A stretch of DNA of 64,000 nucleotides from positions 186,001 through 250,000 of the forward strand of contig NZ_JBFNQN010000007.1 of assembly GCF_040796495.1 (NCBI RefSeq), read 5' to 3'. Position numbers and translations under genes: made by a program. Source of the stretch: Kineococcus endophyticus. Its GTDB lineage: Bacteria > Actinomycetota > Actinomycetes > Actinomycetales > Kineococcaceae. Below the pieces are notes generated by a model that saw nothing but the letters and a program-made list of their open reading frames with translations, did not search any database and was not told the DNA's origin. This document shows, in pieces, positions 50,691 through 62,050 of this stretch. Each line of letters begins with the position of its first letter. The stretch's first letter is position 1.

Positions 50691-51847
50691 CCGCCCTGGA
50701 CGAGACGCTGCTGGCCGACGGCGACGCCCTCGCCGCGGCCGACGTCGGCGGTGTCCTGCGGGCCCTGGCCAGCGCCGGGGCCCAGGTCCGCGAGGCGCTC
50801 GACCTCTCTGCCGAGGCCGGGGTCGCGCGCCTGGCCGACGACGACCGGCCCCGCGCCGTCGTCGTCGCCGCGCTCGCGGGCAGCTCCGCCGTCGCCGACG
50901 TGCTCCTGGCCCTCGCCGGCCGGAACTGCCCCGTCCCGGTCGTCGTCCGGCACGGCGGCCCGCTGCCCAGCTGGGTCGGACCACTGGACCTCGTCATCGC
51001 CGTCTCGCTGTCCGGGCGCGCGCCCGGCCCGGTGGCGCTCGCGGTGGAGGCCTCGCGCCGCGGGGCCCGCGTCGTCACGGTCGCGGGGGAGGGCTCCCCG
51101 CTGGCCGAGGTCGGCGCGCGGAACGGCAACGTGCAGGTCCGGCCCGCCCGCGGCGTCCGCGCCGACGGCGGCGACCCGCGGTCCTCGCGCGTGGCGCTGT
51201 GGTCGCTCCTGACCCCCGTCCTCCTCGCCTGCGACGCCATGACGCTGCTGAAGGCCTCCCCGGCCGACCTCGCCGGGGTGGCCGACCGCCTCGACGCCGA
51301 GGCCGAGGCGTCCCGTCCGTGGACCGAGACCTTCGTCAACCCGGCCAAGAACCTCGCGCTGGAGCTGTCCGGCGCCGTCCCGGTCGTCCTGGCCGACGGC
51401 GACCTCACGGCCGCCGCGGCCCGGCGCGCCGCGTCGATGCTGGCCCGCACCGCCCGCGTGCCCGCCGTCAGCGGGGCGCTGCCGGACGACGCCAGCGAGG
51501 TCGTCGCGACGTTCGGCGGCCCCTTCGCCACGGGCGGCGTCGACGACGTCTTCGCCGACCCGTTCCTCGACGGGCCGAGCGGCCCGCGGCAGCGGCTCGT
51601 CGTCCTGCGCGACGCCCCCGGTGCCGTGCGCGACGAGGACCGCCGCCTCGCCGACGCCGTCACCCAGACCGCCTCCGACGCGGGAGTGCGGACCTCGGAG
51701 GTCGTCGCCGACGACGGGACCCCGCCCCAGCGGCTCGCCCAGCTCATCGCCCGCACCGACTTCGCCGCGGCCTACCTGGCGCTCGCGTCGGGGACGGACC
51801 CGGCCGTCTCGCCGCAGGTCGCCGACCTCAAGGACCGGCTGGGCTGA
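50687..51847 (+). CDS. SIS-domain protein (TobH/Rv3256c-like)
   Basis: 386-residue protein with two sugar-isomerase (SIS) folds; VVVAALAGSSAVADVLLAL and DLVIAVSLSGRAPGPVALAV in the first, ELSGAVPVVLADGDLTAAAA in the second. It corresponds to the Rv3256c/TobH gene that follows manB in many actinobacteria and may be a phosphosugar isomerase or binder. GTG 50687. Confidence 0.85.
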   Translation: MTALDETLLADGDALAAADVGGVLRALASAGAQVREALDLSAEAGVARLADDDRPRAVVVAALAGSSAVADVLLALAGRNCPVPVVVRHGGPLPSWVGPLDLVIAVSLSGRAPGPVALAVEASRRGARVVTVAGEGSPLAEVGARNGNVQVRPARGVRADGGDPRSSRVALWSLLTPVLLACDAMTLLKASPADLAGVADRLDAEAEASRPWTETFVNPAKNLALELSGAVPVVLADGDLTAAAARRAASMLARTARVPAVSGALPDDASEVVATFGGPFATGGVDDVFADPFLDGPSGPRQRLVVLRDAPGAVRDEDRRLADAVTQTASDAGVRTSEVVADDGTPPQRLAQLIARTDFAAAYLALASGTDPAVSPQVADLKDRLG

Positions 51848-52030
51848 CAGCGCGGCCCCGCCAGGTCCGGCCTGCGCAGCGTTCCGGGTGGCCCACAGCA
51901 CACCGGACCGGGCAGGTCGGGGACGTCCACGCCGCGTAGTCTGGAGGACGCTCCGGCGCGCGGGGATGCCGCACGAGGCCCAGAGGGGCCGTGCCGGGGG
52001 AACGTCACGAACCGTCACGAGAGGACGAGA
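51848..52030 (+). promoter_or_regulatory. Leader region of sahH
   Basis: 183 bases between the SIS gene and sahH. It contains a hairpin (GCAC 51971-51974 and GGCCC 51977-51981 pairing with GGGCC 51986-51990 and GTGC 51991-51994) and two copies of CGTCACGA ten bases apart (52003-52010, 52013-52020) just before the GAGAGGACGAG ribosome-binding site. The paired repeats could be an operator. I could not match it to the known SAH riboswitch consensus. Confidence 0.35.
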
Positions 52031-53497
52031 ATGTCTTTCGAGTACCAGGTCCGGGACCTCTCCCTGGCCGAGGCCGGACGTCACGAGCTGCGTCTGGCCG
52101 AGCACGAGATGCCCGGGCTCATGGCGCTGCGCGCCGAGTTCGGCGAGTCCCAGCCGCTGGCCGGCGCCCGCATCGCCGGCTCCCTGCACATGACGGTGCA
52201 GACCGCCGTCCTCATCGAGACCCTCGTCGCCCTGGGCGCGCAAGTCCGCTGGGCCAGCTGCAACATCTTCTCCACCCAGGACCAGGCCGCCGCGGCCGTC
52301 GTCGTCGGTTCCGGCACCCCCGAGGCGCCCGCGGGCGTCCCCGTCTTCGCCTGGAAGGGCGAGACGCTCGAGGAGTACTGGGCGCTGGCCGAGCGCATCT
52401 TCGACTGGGGCACCGACGCCGAGGGCCACCGCGTCGGCCCGAACATGATCCTCGACGACGGCGGCGACGCCACCATGCTCGTCCTGGAGGGCAAGCGCTT
52501 CGAGGCCGCGGGCGCCGTCCCGGCGACGACCCCGGACGACTCCGAGGAGTACGCCGTCGTCCTCGAACTGCTGCGGAAGAGCCTCACCGAGGACCCGCAG
52601 CGCTGGACGCGCGTCGCCGACGGCATCCGCGGCGTCACCGAGGAGACGACGACGGGGGTGCACCGCCTCGCCGAGTACCACCGCAACGGCGTGCTGCCCT
52701 TCCCGGCCATCAACGTCAACGACTCGGTGACGAAGTCGAAGTTCGACAACAAGTACGGCACGCGGCACTCCCTCATCGACGGGATCAACCGCGGCACCGA
52801 CATCCTCATCGGCGGCAAGACGGCCGTCGTGTTCGGCTACGGCGACGTCGGCAAGGGCTGCGCGGAGTCGCTGCGCGGCCAGGGCGCCCGCGTCGTCGTC
52901 ACCGAGGTCGACCCCATCAACGCCCTGCAGGCCGCGATGGACGGCTACCAGGTCGTCCGCCTCGAGGACGTCGTGCGCACCGCCGACATCTTCATCACCG
53001 CGACGGGCAACAAGGACGTCATCATGGCGGCCGACATCGCGAAGATGAAGCACCAGGCGCTCGTGGGGAACATCGGCCACTTCGACAACGAGATCGACAT
53101 GCTCGGCCTGTCCCGCATCCCGGGCGTCGAGAAGGTCGAGATCAAGCCGCAGGTGCACGAGTGGCGCATCCCCGCCGGGGCGGACGGCGTCGAGGCGCAC
53201 AGCGTCATCGTGCTGTCCGAGGGCCGCCTGCTGAACCTGGGCAACGCGACGGGGCACCCGAGCTTCGTCATGTCGAACTCGTTCGCCAACCAGGTCGTGG
53301 CGCAGATCGAGGTGTTCACCAAGCCGGACGAGTACCCGGTCGGCGTGCACCGCCTCTCCAAGAAGCTCGACGAGAAGGTCGCGCGCCTGCACCTCGACGC
53401 GCTCGGGGTCCGGCTCACCGAGCTCACGAAGTCGCAGGCCGAGTACATCGGCATCAACGTCGAGGGTCCGTACAAGCCGGAGCACTACCGCTACTGA
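52031..53497 (+). CDS. sahH: S-adenosylhomocysteine hydrolase
   Basis: 488-residue AdoHcyase, splitting SAH into homocysteine and adenosine in the methyl cycle. Visible signatures: [16 protein letters not shown] near 75, catalytic region [20 protein letters not shown] near 235, NAD-binding [20 protein letters not shown] near 270, and the C-terminal KPEHYRY that reaches the neighbouring subunit. ATG 52031. The length and the ~40-residue insert near 155-190 match the actinobacterial form. Followed by a strong terminator. Confidence 0.97.
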   Translation: MSFEYQVRDLSLAEAGRHELRLAEHEMPGLMALRAEFGESQPLAGARIAGSLHMTVQTAVLIETLVALGAQVRWASCNIFSTQDQAAAAVVVGSGTPEAPAGVPVFAWKGETLEEYWALAERIFDWGTDAEGHRVGPNMILDDGGDATMLVLEGKRFEAAGAVPATTPDDSEEYAVVLELLRKSLTEDPQRWTRVADGIRGVTEETTTGVHRLAEYHRNGVLPFPAINVNDSVTKSKFDNKYGTRHSLIDGINRGTDILIGGKTAVVFGYGDVGKGCAESLRGQGARVVVTEVDPINALQAAMDGYQVVRLEDVVRTADIFITATGNKDVIMAADIAKMKHQALVGNIGHFDNEIDMLGLSRIPGVEKVEIKPQVHEWRIPAGADGVEAHSVIVLSEGRLLNLGNATGHPSFVMSNSFANQVVAQIEVFTKPDEYPVGVHRLSKKLDEKVARLHLDALGVRLTELTKSQAEYIGINVEGPYKPEHYRY

Positions 53498-53516
53498 GCG
53501 CTCCCGCCCCACGCCT

Positions 53517-53556
53517 GACGACGCCCGGCACCCCACTCGGGGTGCCGGGCGTCGTC
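53517..53556 (+). terminator. 18-bp perfect hairpin, sahH terminator
   Basis: Arms 53517-53534 and 53539-53556 are exact 18-base complements with loop ACTC. It starts 19 bases after the sahH stop codon and ends 20 bases before the next gene. No long T-tract follows, only GTCC. Confidence 0.85.
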
Positions 53557-53576
53557 GTCCCTGGTCGACTGGTCAG

Positions 53577-54188
53577 GTGTCGTCCGAAACCCTCCGGTTG
53601 TCCCTCTTCGGCGACTCCCTCGCAGCAGGCGTGGGGGCGAGCTCGACGGCGGACACCCTGGGGCCCTTGCTGATCGCCGACCTCGCCGCCGCCGGTGTCG
53701 CGGCCGAGCACCGGGTCTTCGCGGTGTCCGGGGCGCGCAGTTCGGCGCTCGCGGGACAGGTCGCGGCGGCGGGGGCGTGGCCCCAGGTGGCCGTCGTCGT
53801 CGTCGGTGCCAACGACCTCACCCACGCCGTCCCGGCGGGCCAGGCGGTCGCGGAACTCACCGCCGCGCTGCGGAGCCTGCGCGGGGCCGGGGTCGAGGTC
53901 GTCCTCGTGCCGGCCCCGGACCTCGCCGTCGTCGCCCACGTCCCGCCGGCGCTGCGGGAGTTCGCCCGCACCGCCAGCGCGGACCTCCGCGCGGCGCAGA
54001 CCCGCGCGGCGGTCGAGCTGGGTGTGGCGGTGGCGGACACCTCCGGCGCGTCGGTGGAGTTCGCCCGCGACCCCTCGATGTTCTCGGCCGACCGCTTCCA
54101 CCCCTCCTCCGCCGGGTACCGGCGCATCGCCGCCGACGTGGCACCGCTCGTGCGGGCCGCGGCGCGCGCTGTCCACGGACCGCGGTGA
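53577..54188 (+). CDS. SGNH/GDSL-family hydrolase
   Basis: 203-residue esterase/lipase-type hydrolase. Block I is LSLFGDSLAAGVGA (nucleophile Ser), block III is VVVVGANDLTH, block V is DRFHPSSAGY (Asp and His). No signal peptide, so probably cytoplasmic. GTG 53577. The natural ester substrate is unknown. Confidence 0.88.
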   Translation: MSSETLRLSLFGDSLAAGVGASSTADTLGPLLIADLAAAGVAAEHRVFAVSGARSSALAGQVAAAGAWPQVAVVVVGANDLTHAVPAGQAVAELTAALRSLRGAGVEVVLVPAPDLAVVAHVPPALREFARTASADLRAAQTRAAVELGVAVADTSGASVEFARDPSMFSADRFHPSSAGYRRIAADVAPLVRAAARAVHGPR

Positions 54189-54213
54189 GGGCCCCGTCTG
54201 GGACCATGGCCCG

Positions 54214-54456
54214 ATGAGCTTGGAGGACGCCGCGTCGTGGGCCACGATCGCCGGTGGTGTCGCGGTGCTCGCCGCGTTCCTGCGCGGCTGCGTCCTCGTC
54301 GCGATGAAGTACCACCACCGCGAACAGCGCCGCTGGGAACGGACCGAGCAGGGGCTCGACTCGGGCCGGTTGCGGTGGTTCACGTGGGTGCGGGCCCGGT
54401 GGCGTCTGCTGTGGGCCACGGGGCGGTTGCGCACCCGCCGGGAGGAACGCGGCTGA
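54214..54456 (+). CDS. Small single-pass membrane protein
   Basis: 80 residues: one N-terminal hydrophobic helix (ATIAGGVAVLAAFLRGCVLV) followed by a strongly basic, Arg/Trp-rich tail (YHHREQRRWERTEQGLD, VRARWRLLWATGRLR). ATG 54214; ribosome-binding site weak. Not a recognised family. It lies 25 bases after the SGNH hydrolase gene and may be co-transcribed with it. Confidence 0.5.
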   Translation: MSLEDAASWATIAGGVAVLAAFLRGCVLVAMKYHHREQRRWERTEQGLDSGRLRWFTWVRARWRLLWATGRLRTRREERG

Positions 54457-54499
54457 CCTCCGGCGCGCGGACGGCTCGAACTGCCCGCAGGATCGGACG

Positions 54500-56509
<2,010 letters not shown>

Positions 56510-56540
56510 CGCGTCTCGTGCGGGCTGGCACGATCGTGGG

Positions 56541-57026
56541 GTGCTGAGACCCCACCGCTGGCCGCCCGCCGCCGAACCCGAGGACCTCGGGGCCGTCGTC
56601 CACGGCCCCGTGGTCCTCGCTCGCGCTCCCGGCATCGTCGCGGCCCTGCGCTGCGTCTTCGCCCACTCCGAAGGGTTGTCACTGCCCTTCGTCCTGCGCG
56701 CCGAGGGGGTCCAGGCCGAGGCGGCGTCGCGGCAGAGCCAGTGGGGTGCGGTCGACGAGGACGGACCGCAGGGGTGGTCCGAACCGGTGGTGGTCGTGCG
56801 CGTGGGCAAGCACGAGGGGTTCGCCGACCCCGCCCAGGCCCGGGGCTCGGCCGGGGACGACGCCTACGACCTCGACGCGAACTTCTGGATCGACGTCCTG
56901 CCGGACGAGCTGTCCGGGAACCGCCTGGAGCTCACGGTGTCCTGGCCGCAGGCCGGGTTGCCCGAGACGACGACGGTGCTGACGCTGCGGCCGTGGACCC
57001 CCGAGGAGGTCCTGCGGCTGCTCTGA
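56541..57026 (+). CDS. Hypothetical protein
   Basis: 161 residues, GTG 56541, 31 bases after glgX. Beta-rich pattern with APGIVAALRCVFAHSEGLSL near 30, VVVVRVGKHEGFADP near 85 and LDANFWIDVLPDELSGNRLE near 115. No motif I recognise. It is soluble by composition, with Trp-rich segments. Probably co-transcribed with glgX; convergent with the RDD gene. Confidence 0.6.
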   Translation: MLRPHRWPPAAEPEDLGAVVHGPVVLARAPGIVAALRCVFAHSEGLSLPFVLRAEGVQAEAASRQSQWGAVDEDGPQGWSEPVVVVRVGKHEGFADPAQARGSAGDDAYDLDANFWIDVLPDELSGNRLELTVSWPQAGLPETTTVLTLRPWTPEEVLRLL

Positions 57027-57047
57027 GTCGGAGGCCACCGGGTGGCG

Positions 57048-57944
57048 TCAGAGCCGCCCGATCGTCCGTTCCAGCTCGCGGGTCCGGTTCTCGCGGCGTT
57101 CCATCCGGGCGTGCTCGCGGTCCCGGCGCTCCACCAGCACGGCGACGAGGAACCGCTCGGGGTCGGTGCCGGGCGGCGGCGCGGGGGAGACGTGCGGCAG
57201 CAGGGCGTCGGCGAGCTGCACGCGCAGGGCTTCTCGGGACGCGGGGTTCAGCGTCCCGGTGCGGGCGAGGAACTGCCGGGCCGCCGTGGTCGTCGCCAGC
57301 GGCAGCCGCCCGATGTCGGCGGACCGGGCCCAGCCGGCGAGCTCCGGGGGCATGGGCGGCAGCGGCCGGTGGCGGGCCGCGGTCCGCTCGCGGACGACGT
57401 AGGTCCCCGCGAGGAGGTCCCCGAGGCGCTTGCCGCGCGCGTTGACGAGCGAGCAGATGATCGCGGGGCTGCCCGCCAGGGCCCACAGCTCGAAGAACCC
57501 CGTGACGGCGCGGACGAGGCAGTGCCGGAAGCGCACCGGCCCCCCGTCGTCCCGGACGGCCCGCACCCCGAGCACGAGCTTGCCGACGGACCGCCCGCGC
57601 GTCGCGGTCTCGACGGCCGTCGGGATGCCCACCAGGCACAGCACCGTGACGCTCAGCCCCAGCGCCGCCGTCGTGGCCTCGCTGCTGTCGCTCAGCAAGG
57701 AGGTCGACCCGACGACGGCCGCCAGGAGGACGATCCCGACGAGGACGGCGTCGAGGACGGCGGCCAGGATGCGGGAGGCGAACGAGGCCGCGCGCAGCCC
57801 GAGGACGACCGCTTCCCCCGTGACGATCTCCCCGACGGGCTCACCGACGATCCCAGCGACGGGCAACCCGACGGGTTCCCCGGCCGGCGGCGCGACGGCC
57901 GGGGCGGCCTGGTCGTCGACGGGCGGCGGGGCGGGGGTGCTCAC
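57048..57944 (-). CDS. RDD-family membrane protein
   Basis: 298 residues. A Pro/Ala/Val-rich N-terminal ~45 residues precede the RDD domain: SFASRILAAVLDAVLVGIVLL (Arg and Asp of the RDD signature), GRSVGKLVLGVRAVRDDGGP, and RLGDLLAGTYVV, with three to four helices. The soluble C-terminus (about 190-298) ends in a charged helix (ERRDREHARMERRENRTREL). GTG 57944. RDD genes often pair with SpoIIM-like genes; one lies at 62051. Function unknown. Confidence 0.85.
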   Translation of the reverse strand: MSTPAPPPVDDQAAPAVAPPAGEPVGLPVAGIVGEPVGEIVTGEAVVLGLRAASFASRILAAVLDAVLVGIVLLAAVVGSTSLLSDSSEATTAALGLSVTVLCLVGIPTAVETATRGRSVGKLVLGVRAVRDDGGPVRFRHCLVRAVTGFFELWALAGSPAIICSLVNARGKRLGDLLAGTYVVRERTAARHRPLPPMPPELAGWARSADIGRLPLATTTAARQFLARTGTLNPASREALRVQLADALLPHVSPAPPPGTDPERFLVAVLVERRDREHARMERRENRTRELERTIGRL

Positions 57945-58006
57945 GCGTCCACGGTACCGACGCAGGCCCGCGGGGAGCGTGGTGCGGCCGGGGCTACGGT
58001 GGGTCG

Positions 58007-59968
58007 GTGGACTCCCACGGAGCGTGGACCTCACCGGTGCAGGCCGCCGACGTCGCCGCGGCCGGCCTGCGGTTCTCCGGCGTCGCCGTCGAGGCGGACG
58101 GCACCGTCTGGTGGGCCGAGGGCCGCCCGGCCGAGGGCGGCCGCGTCGCCGTCCTGCGCCGTGCCCCGGACGTGGACGCGGACTCGATCGAGGAGTTCGC
58201 CCCCGACCTCGACGCCCGCACCCGCGTCCACGAGTACGGCGGGGGTTCCTGGTCGCCCGTGCCCGGGGGCGGACTCGTGCTGGCCTCCGCCACCGACCAG
58301 CGGTGGTTCCACGTCGCGGCTCCCGGCGCCGCACCCCGCGCCCTCGTGCCGGCCGACGGCGTCCGCTACGCCGATGCCGTGCCCTGGGGCGACGGCGTCC
58401 TCCTCGTCGCCGAGGAGCAGGACGCGACCGGCCGCGGCGGTGCGCTGCGGCGCAGCCTCGTCCACGTCCCCCTGGACGGGTCCGCGGTCACCGCCGGTCC
58501 CTCCGAGCTCTTCACCGGGCCGGGCTTCCTCGCCGCCCCGCGCGTCTCGCCGGACGGCCGCCGGCTCGTGTGGACCAGCTGGGACCACCCGGACATGCCG
58601 TGGCAGCGGACGCAGTTGTGGACGGCGGAGCTGTCGTCCGGCCCCGACGGCCCGCGGCTGCGGGACGCCCGCGTCCTGACCGGCGAGGGAGGTCGAGAGT
58701 CCCTCGTCCACCCGGGCTTCGCCCCCGACGGCACCGTGCTCGTGGTGAGCGACCGCAGTGGGTTCTGGAACCTGTGCGAGGTCGGGGAGGGCGGGGACCT
58801 GCGGGCCCTGCTGCCCGAGGACGCCGAGCAGGGTTTCCCGCCGTGGACGTTCGGGACCACGTCGTGGGCCGCCCTGGGCGACGGACCGGACGACGACCGG
58901 GTCGCCCTGCTACACGCCGCGACCGGGGAAGGTGTCGGGTACCGGCTCGACGTCCTGCACCGTCGCAGCGGCCGCCTCGACGTGCTGGACCTGCCGTTCA
59001 CGGCGTACCTGCCCGCGGTGTCCGCCGCCGGGGGCTGGATCGGGGCGGTCGCCGCGTCCCCGGAACTGTCGGCGCGGGTCGTCCGCACCGGGGTGGACGA
59101 CGGGGCGGTCCTCACCGTCCGGACGGCCGGGCCGTCGCCGGACCCGGCCTACCTGCCGGTGCCGCAGTTCCTCACCGTCCCCAGCGAGGGCGGCCGGTCG
59201 GTGCACGCGTACCGGTACCCGCCCACGCACCCCGACCACGCCGAGGCGGGTCCCGCCCCGCACGTGCTGTTCGTGCACGGCGGGCCCACGGCCCAGTCGC
59301 TCGCGGCGTACTCGCCGGAGGTCGCGTTCTTCACCTCCCGCGGCATCGGCGTGGTCGACGTCCAGTACGGCGGGTCGACGGGGTACGGCCGCGCCTACCG
59401 CGAGGCGCTGGACGGGAACTGGGGCATCGTCGACGTCGGGGACTGCGCGGCGGTCGCCCGGTACCTCGTCGCCGAGGGCCTGGCCGCGCCGGGGAAGGTC
59501 GGGATCCGCGGCGGCAGCGCCGGGGGTTTCACCGTCCTGGCCGCCCTCACCGGCACGGACGCGTTCTCCGCGGGGACGTCGTACTACGGCGTCGCCGACC
59601 TGCGGGCGCTGGCCGAGGACACCCACGACTTCGAGTCCCGCTACCTGGACTCCCTCGTCGGGCCGCTGCCGGAGGCCGCCGACGTTTACGCGCAGCGCGC
59701 ACCGCTGCACCACGTCGACGGGCTGATGTGCCCCGTCCTGCTGCTGCAGGGGGCCGACGACCCGGTCGTCCCCCGGCAGCAGGCCGAGGTCTTCGCCGAC
59801 GCGCTGCACCGCAAGGGGTTGCCGCACGCGCTCGTCGTGTTCCCCGGCGAGCAGCACGGGTTCCGGCGGGCCGAGAACGTCATCGCCAGCCTGGAGGCCG
59901 AACTGTCGTTCTACGGGCAGGTCTGGGGTTTCGACCCGCCGGGGATCCCGCGGCTCAGCCTGCGCTGA
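58007..59968 (+). CDS. S9-family prolyl-oligopeptidase-like peptidase
   Basis: 653 residues. N-terminal beta-propeller-like half (~1-385) and C-terminal alpha/beta hydrolase: HVLFVHGGPTAQSLAAYSPE, nucleophile GIRGGSAGGFTVLAAL near 507, Asp in LLLQGADDPVVPRQQAEVFA near 585 and His in FPGEQHGFR near 617. Matches dipeptidyl aminopeptidase/acylaminoacyl-peptidase type enzymes. No signal peptide. GTG 58007. Its end overlaps the convergent gap gene by 14 bases. Confidence 0.9.
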   Translation: MDSHGAWTSPVQAADVAAAGLRFSGVAVEADGTVWWAEGRPAEGGRVAVLRRAPDVDADSIEEFAPDLDARTRVHEYGGGSWSPVPGGGLVLASATDQRWFHVAAPGAAPRALVPADGVRYADAVPWGDGVLLVAEEQDATGRGGALRRSLVHVPLDGSAVTAGPSELFTGPGFLAAPRVSPDGRRLVWTSWDHPDMPWQRTQLWTAELSSGPDGPRLRDARVLTGEGGRESLVHPGFAPDGTVLVVSDRSGFWNLCEVGEGGDLRALLPEDAEQGFPPWTFGTTSWAALGDGPDDDRVALLHAATGEGVGYRLDVLHRRSGRLDVLDLPFTAYLPAVSAAGGWIGAVAASPELSARVVRTGVDDGAVLTVRTAGPSPDPAYLPVPQFLTVPSEGGRSVHAYRYPPTHPDHAEAGPAPHVLFVHGGPTAQSLAAYSPEVAFFTSRGIGVVDVQYGGSTGYGRAYREALDGNWGIVDVGDCAAVARYLVAEGLAAPGKVGIRGGSAGGFTVLAALTGTDAFSAGTSYYGVADLRALAEDTHDFESRYLDSLVGPLPEAADVYAQRAPLHHVDGLMCPVLLLQGADDPVVPRQQAEVFADALHRKGLPHALVVFPGEQHGFRRAENVIASLEAELSFYGQVWGFDPPGIPRLSLR

Positions 59969-60965
59969 GCAGCCGCAGGGTGTCGACGACGCGGTTCGAG
60001 AACCCCCACTCGTTGTCGTACCAGGCGACGACCTTGACGTGGCGGCCGTCGACGCGGGTCAGGGCCGAGTCGAACACCGAGGAGTGCGGGTTGCCCGTGA
60101 TGTCGCTGGAGACCAGGGGTTCGGCGGAGAACTCCAGGACGCCGCGCAGCGGACCGTCGGCCGCCGCGCGGTAGGCGGCCAGGACGTCCTCGCGGGTGAC
60201 GTCGCGGGCGACGACGGTGTTCAGCTCGACGATCGAGCCGACCGGCACCGGGACGCGGATCGAGTCGCCCGACAGCTTCCCGTCCAGCTGCGGCAGCACG
60301 AGCCCGATGGCCTTGGCGGCGCCCGTGCTCGTCGGGACGATGTTCACGCCGGCGGCGCGCGCCCGGCGCAGGTCGCGGTGCGGGCCGTCCTGGAGGTTCT
60401 GCTCCTGGGTGTACGCGTGGACCGTCGTCATGAACCCGTGCTCGATGCCGGCGAGGTCGTCGAGGACCTTCGAGAGCGGGGCGAGGGCGTTCGTCGTGCA
60501 CGAGGCGTTCGAGACGACGACGTGCCGCTCCGGGTCGTACGCGTCGGTGTTCACGCCGAAGGCCAGCGTGACGTCCGCGCCGTCGGCCGGGGCCGAGACG
60601 AGGACCTTGCGCGCCCCCGCCGCGACGTGGGCCTTGGCCGCGTCGGCCGACGTGAACCGCCCGGTGGACTCCAGGACGAGGTCGACGTCCAGCTCGGCCC
60701 ACGGCAGGTTCGCCGGGTCGCGTTCGGCGAGCACGCGGATGCGGTGCCCGTCGACGACGAGGTGGTCCCCGTCGACCTCGACGGTGCCAGCGAAGCGGCC
60801 GAGCGTGGAGTCCCAGCGCAGCAGGTGGGCGAGGGCCTCGGGAGCGGTGAGGTCGTTGACCGCGACGACCTCCAGGCCGGTCGGGGTCACGGCGTCGCGG
60901 GCCAGGAGCGCGCGGAGCGAGGAGCGGCCGATGCGGCCGAAGCCGTTGATGGCGATGCGGGTCAT
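59955..60965 (-). CDS. gap: Glyceraldehyde-3-phosphate dehydrogenase, type I
   Basis: 336 residues. ATG 60965 begins RIAINGFGRIGRSSLRALL; VVAVNDLT has the Asp that favours NAD; the catalytic Cys is in VSNASCTTNALAPL near 155, His in TVHAYTQEQNLQDGPHRDLR, and VVAWYDNEWGFSNRVVDTL closes the protein. Complete enzyme. No pgk or tpi gene is adjacent, so this is a lone gap copy rather than the glycolytic operon; a second copy elsewhere is likely. Confidence 0.93.
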   Translation of the reverse strand: MTRIAINGFGRIGRSSLRALLARDAVTPTGLEVVAVNDLTAPEALAHLLRWDSTLGRFAGTVEVDGDHLVVDGHRIRVLAERDPANLPWAELDVDLVLESTGRFTSADAAKAHVAAGARKVLVSAPADGADVTLAFGVNTDAYDPERHVVVSNASCTTNALAPLSKVLDDLAGIEHGFMTTVHAYTQEQNLQDGPHRDLRRARAAGVNIVPTSTGAAKAIGLVLPQLDGKLSGDSIRVPVPVGSIVELNTVVARDVTREDVLAAYRAAADGPLRGVLEFSAEPLVSSDITGNPHSSVFDSALTRVDGRHVKVVAWYDNEWGFSNRVVDTLRLLSAG

Positions 60966-61046
60966 GGCTCCACGATCGGCGGCGCGGAGGCGCCCGACCA
61001 GTGGCGAGACAGCCGTCGTCCGCAAGCTTCTCGCCACCTGAGCCCC

Positions 61047-61061
61047 CCGGAGGGCCTCCGG
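61047..61061 (-). terminator. Short hairpin after the GlxA-type gene
   Basis: CCGGAG (61047-61052) pairs with CTCCGG (61056-61061) over a 3-base loop, 4 bases beyond the regulator's stop codon. Small and without a T-tract, so only a tentative terminator. Confidence 0.35.
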
Positions 61062-61065
61062 AGGG

Positions 61066-62028
61066 TCAGGGGGCGAAGGTGTGGCGGTAGTCGCTGGGCG
61101 AGGTCCCGAGGATCCGGGAGAAGTGCAGGCGCAGGTTCGCGCCCGTCCCGAGGCCGACGCGGGAGGCGACCTGCTCGACGCCGAGGTCGGTGCGCTCCAG
61201 CAGCTCGCGGGCCGCGTCGACGCGGGCCCGCAGCACCCACTGCATCGGCGTGTAGCCGGTGTTCTCCACGAAGCGGCGCGAGAACGTCCGCGTCGACACC
61301 CGCGCGTGCCGGGCGAGGTCGGCCAGGGTCAGCGGTTCCCCGAGGCGCGCCAGCGCCCACTCGCGGGTGCCCGCGAACACCTCCCCGACACCCTCGGGCA
61401 CGCTGCGGGGCACGTACTGCGCCTGCCCGCCGCTGCGGTAGGGCGCGGCGACGAGGCGGCGGGCGACGTGGTTGGCGTGAGCGACGCCCTGGTCGCGGCG
61501 CAGCAGGTGCAGGCACAGGTCGAGGCCCGAGGCGGCCCCCGCGGACGTCAGCACGTCCCCGGCGTCGACGAAGAGGACGTTCTCGTCGACCTGGACCGAG
61601 GGGAAGCGCTGGGCGAGGGCCCGGGTGTAGTGCCAGTGCGTCGTGGCGCGGCGGCCGTCGAGCACCCCCGCCGCGGCGAGGGCGAAGGCGCCCGTCGAGA
61701 TGGCGGCGAGCCGGGTGCCGCGGTCGTGCGCCGCGCGCAGCGCCTGGACGACGGCGGCGGGCGGTTCCGTCGTGGCGGGTTCGCGGTAGCCGGGGACGAA
61801 CACCGTCTGCGCCCACGCCAGCGTCTCGAGCCCGGACTCCACCGAGTACGCCAGTCCCTCGCCGCCGCGGACGAGCCCGGGCGCGGCGCCGCACACGCGC
61901 AGCTCGTACGGCATCGAGGGCCGCCGGGAGAAGACCTGGGCCGGGATGCCCACGTCGAGCGGTTTGGCGCCGTCGAGGACGAGGACCGCGACCCGGTGCA
62001 GCGGTGCGGGCGACGCCTCCGGACCCAT
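61066..62028 (-). CDS. GlxA-family transcriptional regulator (DJ-1/PfpI plus AraC)
   Basis: 320 residues. Residues ~10-180 form a DJ-1/PfpI-like domain (VAVLVLDGAKPLDVGIPAQVF; AISTGAFALAAAGVLDGR). The usual nucleophile Cys before TGAF is Ser here, so the domain probably senses rather than catalyses. Two AraC helix-turn-helices occupy ~215-315 (LTLADLARHARVSTRTFSRR; VEQVASRVGLGTGANLRLHF). ATG 62028, divergent from the SpoIIM-like gene (22-base gap). Target unknown. Confidence 0.9.
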   Translation of the reverse strand: MGPEASPAPLHRVAVLVLDGAKPLDVGIPAQVFSRRPSMPYELRVCGAAPGLVRGGEGLAYSVESGLETLAWAQTVFVPGYREPATTEPPAAVVQALRAAHDRGTRLAAISTGAFALAAAGVLDGRRATTHWHYTRALAQRFPSVQVDENVLFVDAGDVLTSAGAASGLDLCLHLLRRDQGVAHANHVARRLVAAPYRSGGQAQYVPRSVPEGVGEVFAGTREWALARLGEPLTLADLARHARVSTRTFSRRFVENTGYTPMQWVLRARVDAARELLERTDLGVEQVASRVGLGTGANLRLHFSRILGTSPSDYRHTFAP

Positions 62029-62050
62029 GCCCGGACGTTAGCCTGCCGGG

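Noticed and set aside
51848-52030. SAH riboswitch upstream of sahH
   Set aside because: I looked for the conserved core of the SAH (ahcY) riboswitch and could not align it; only an ordinary hairpin and repeats are present.
50609-53536. 975-codon minus-strand open frame
   Set aside because: Runs antisense through the SIS-domain gene and sahH, both strongly supported; no family features.
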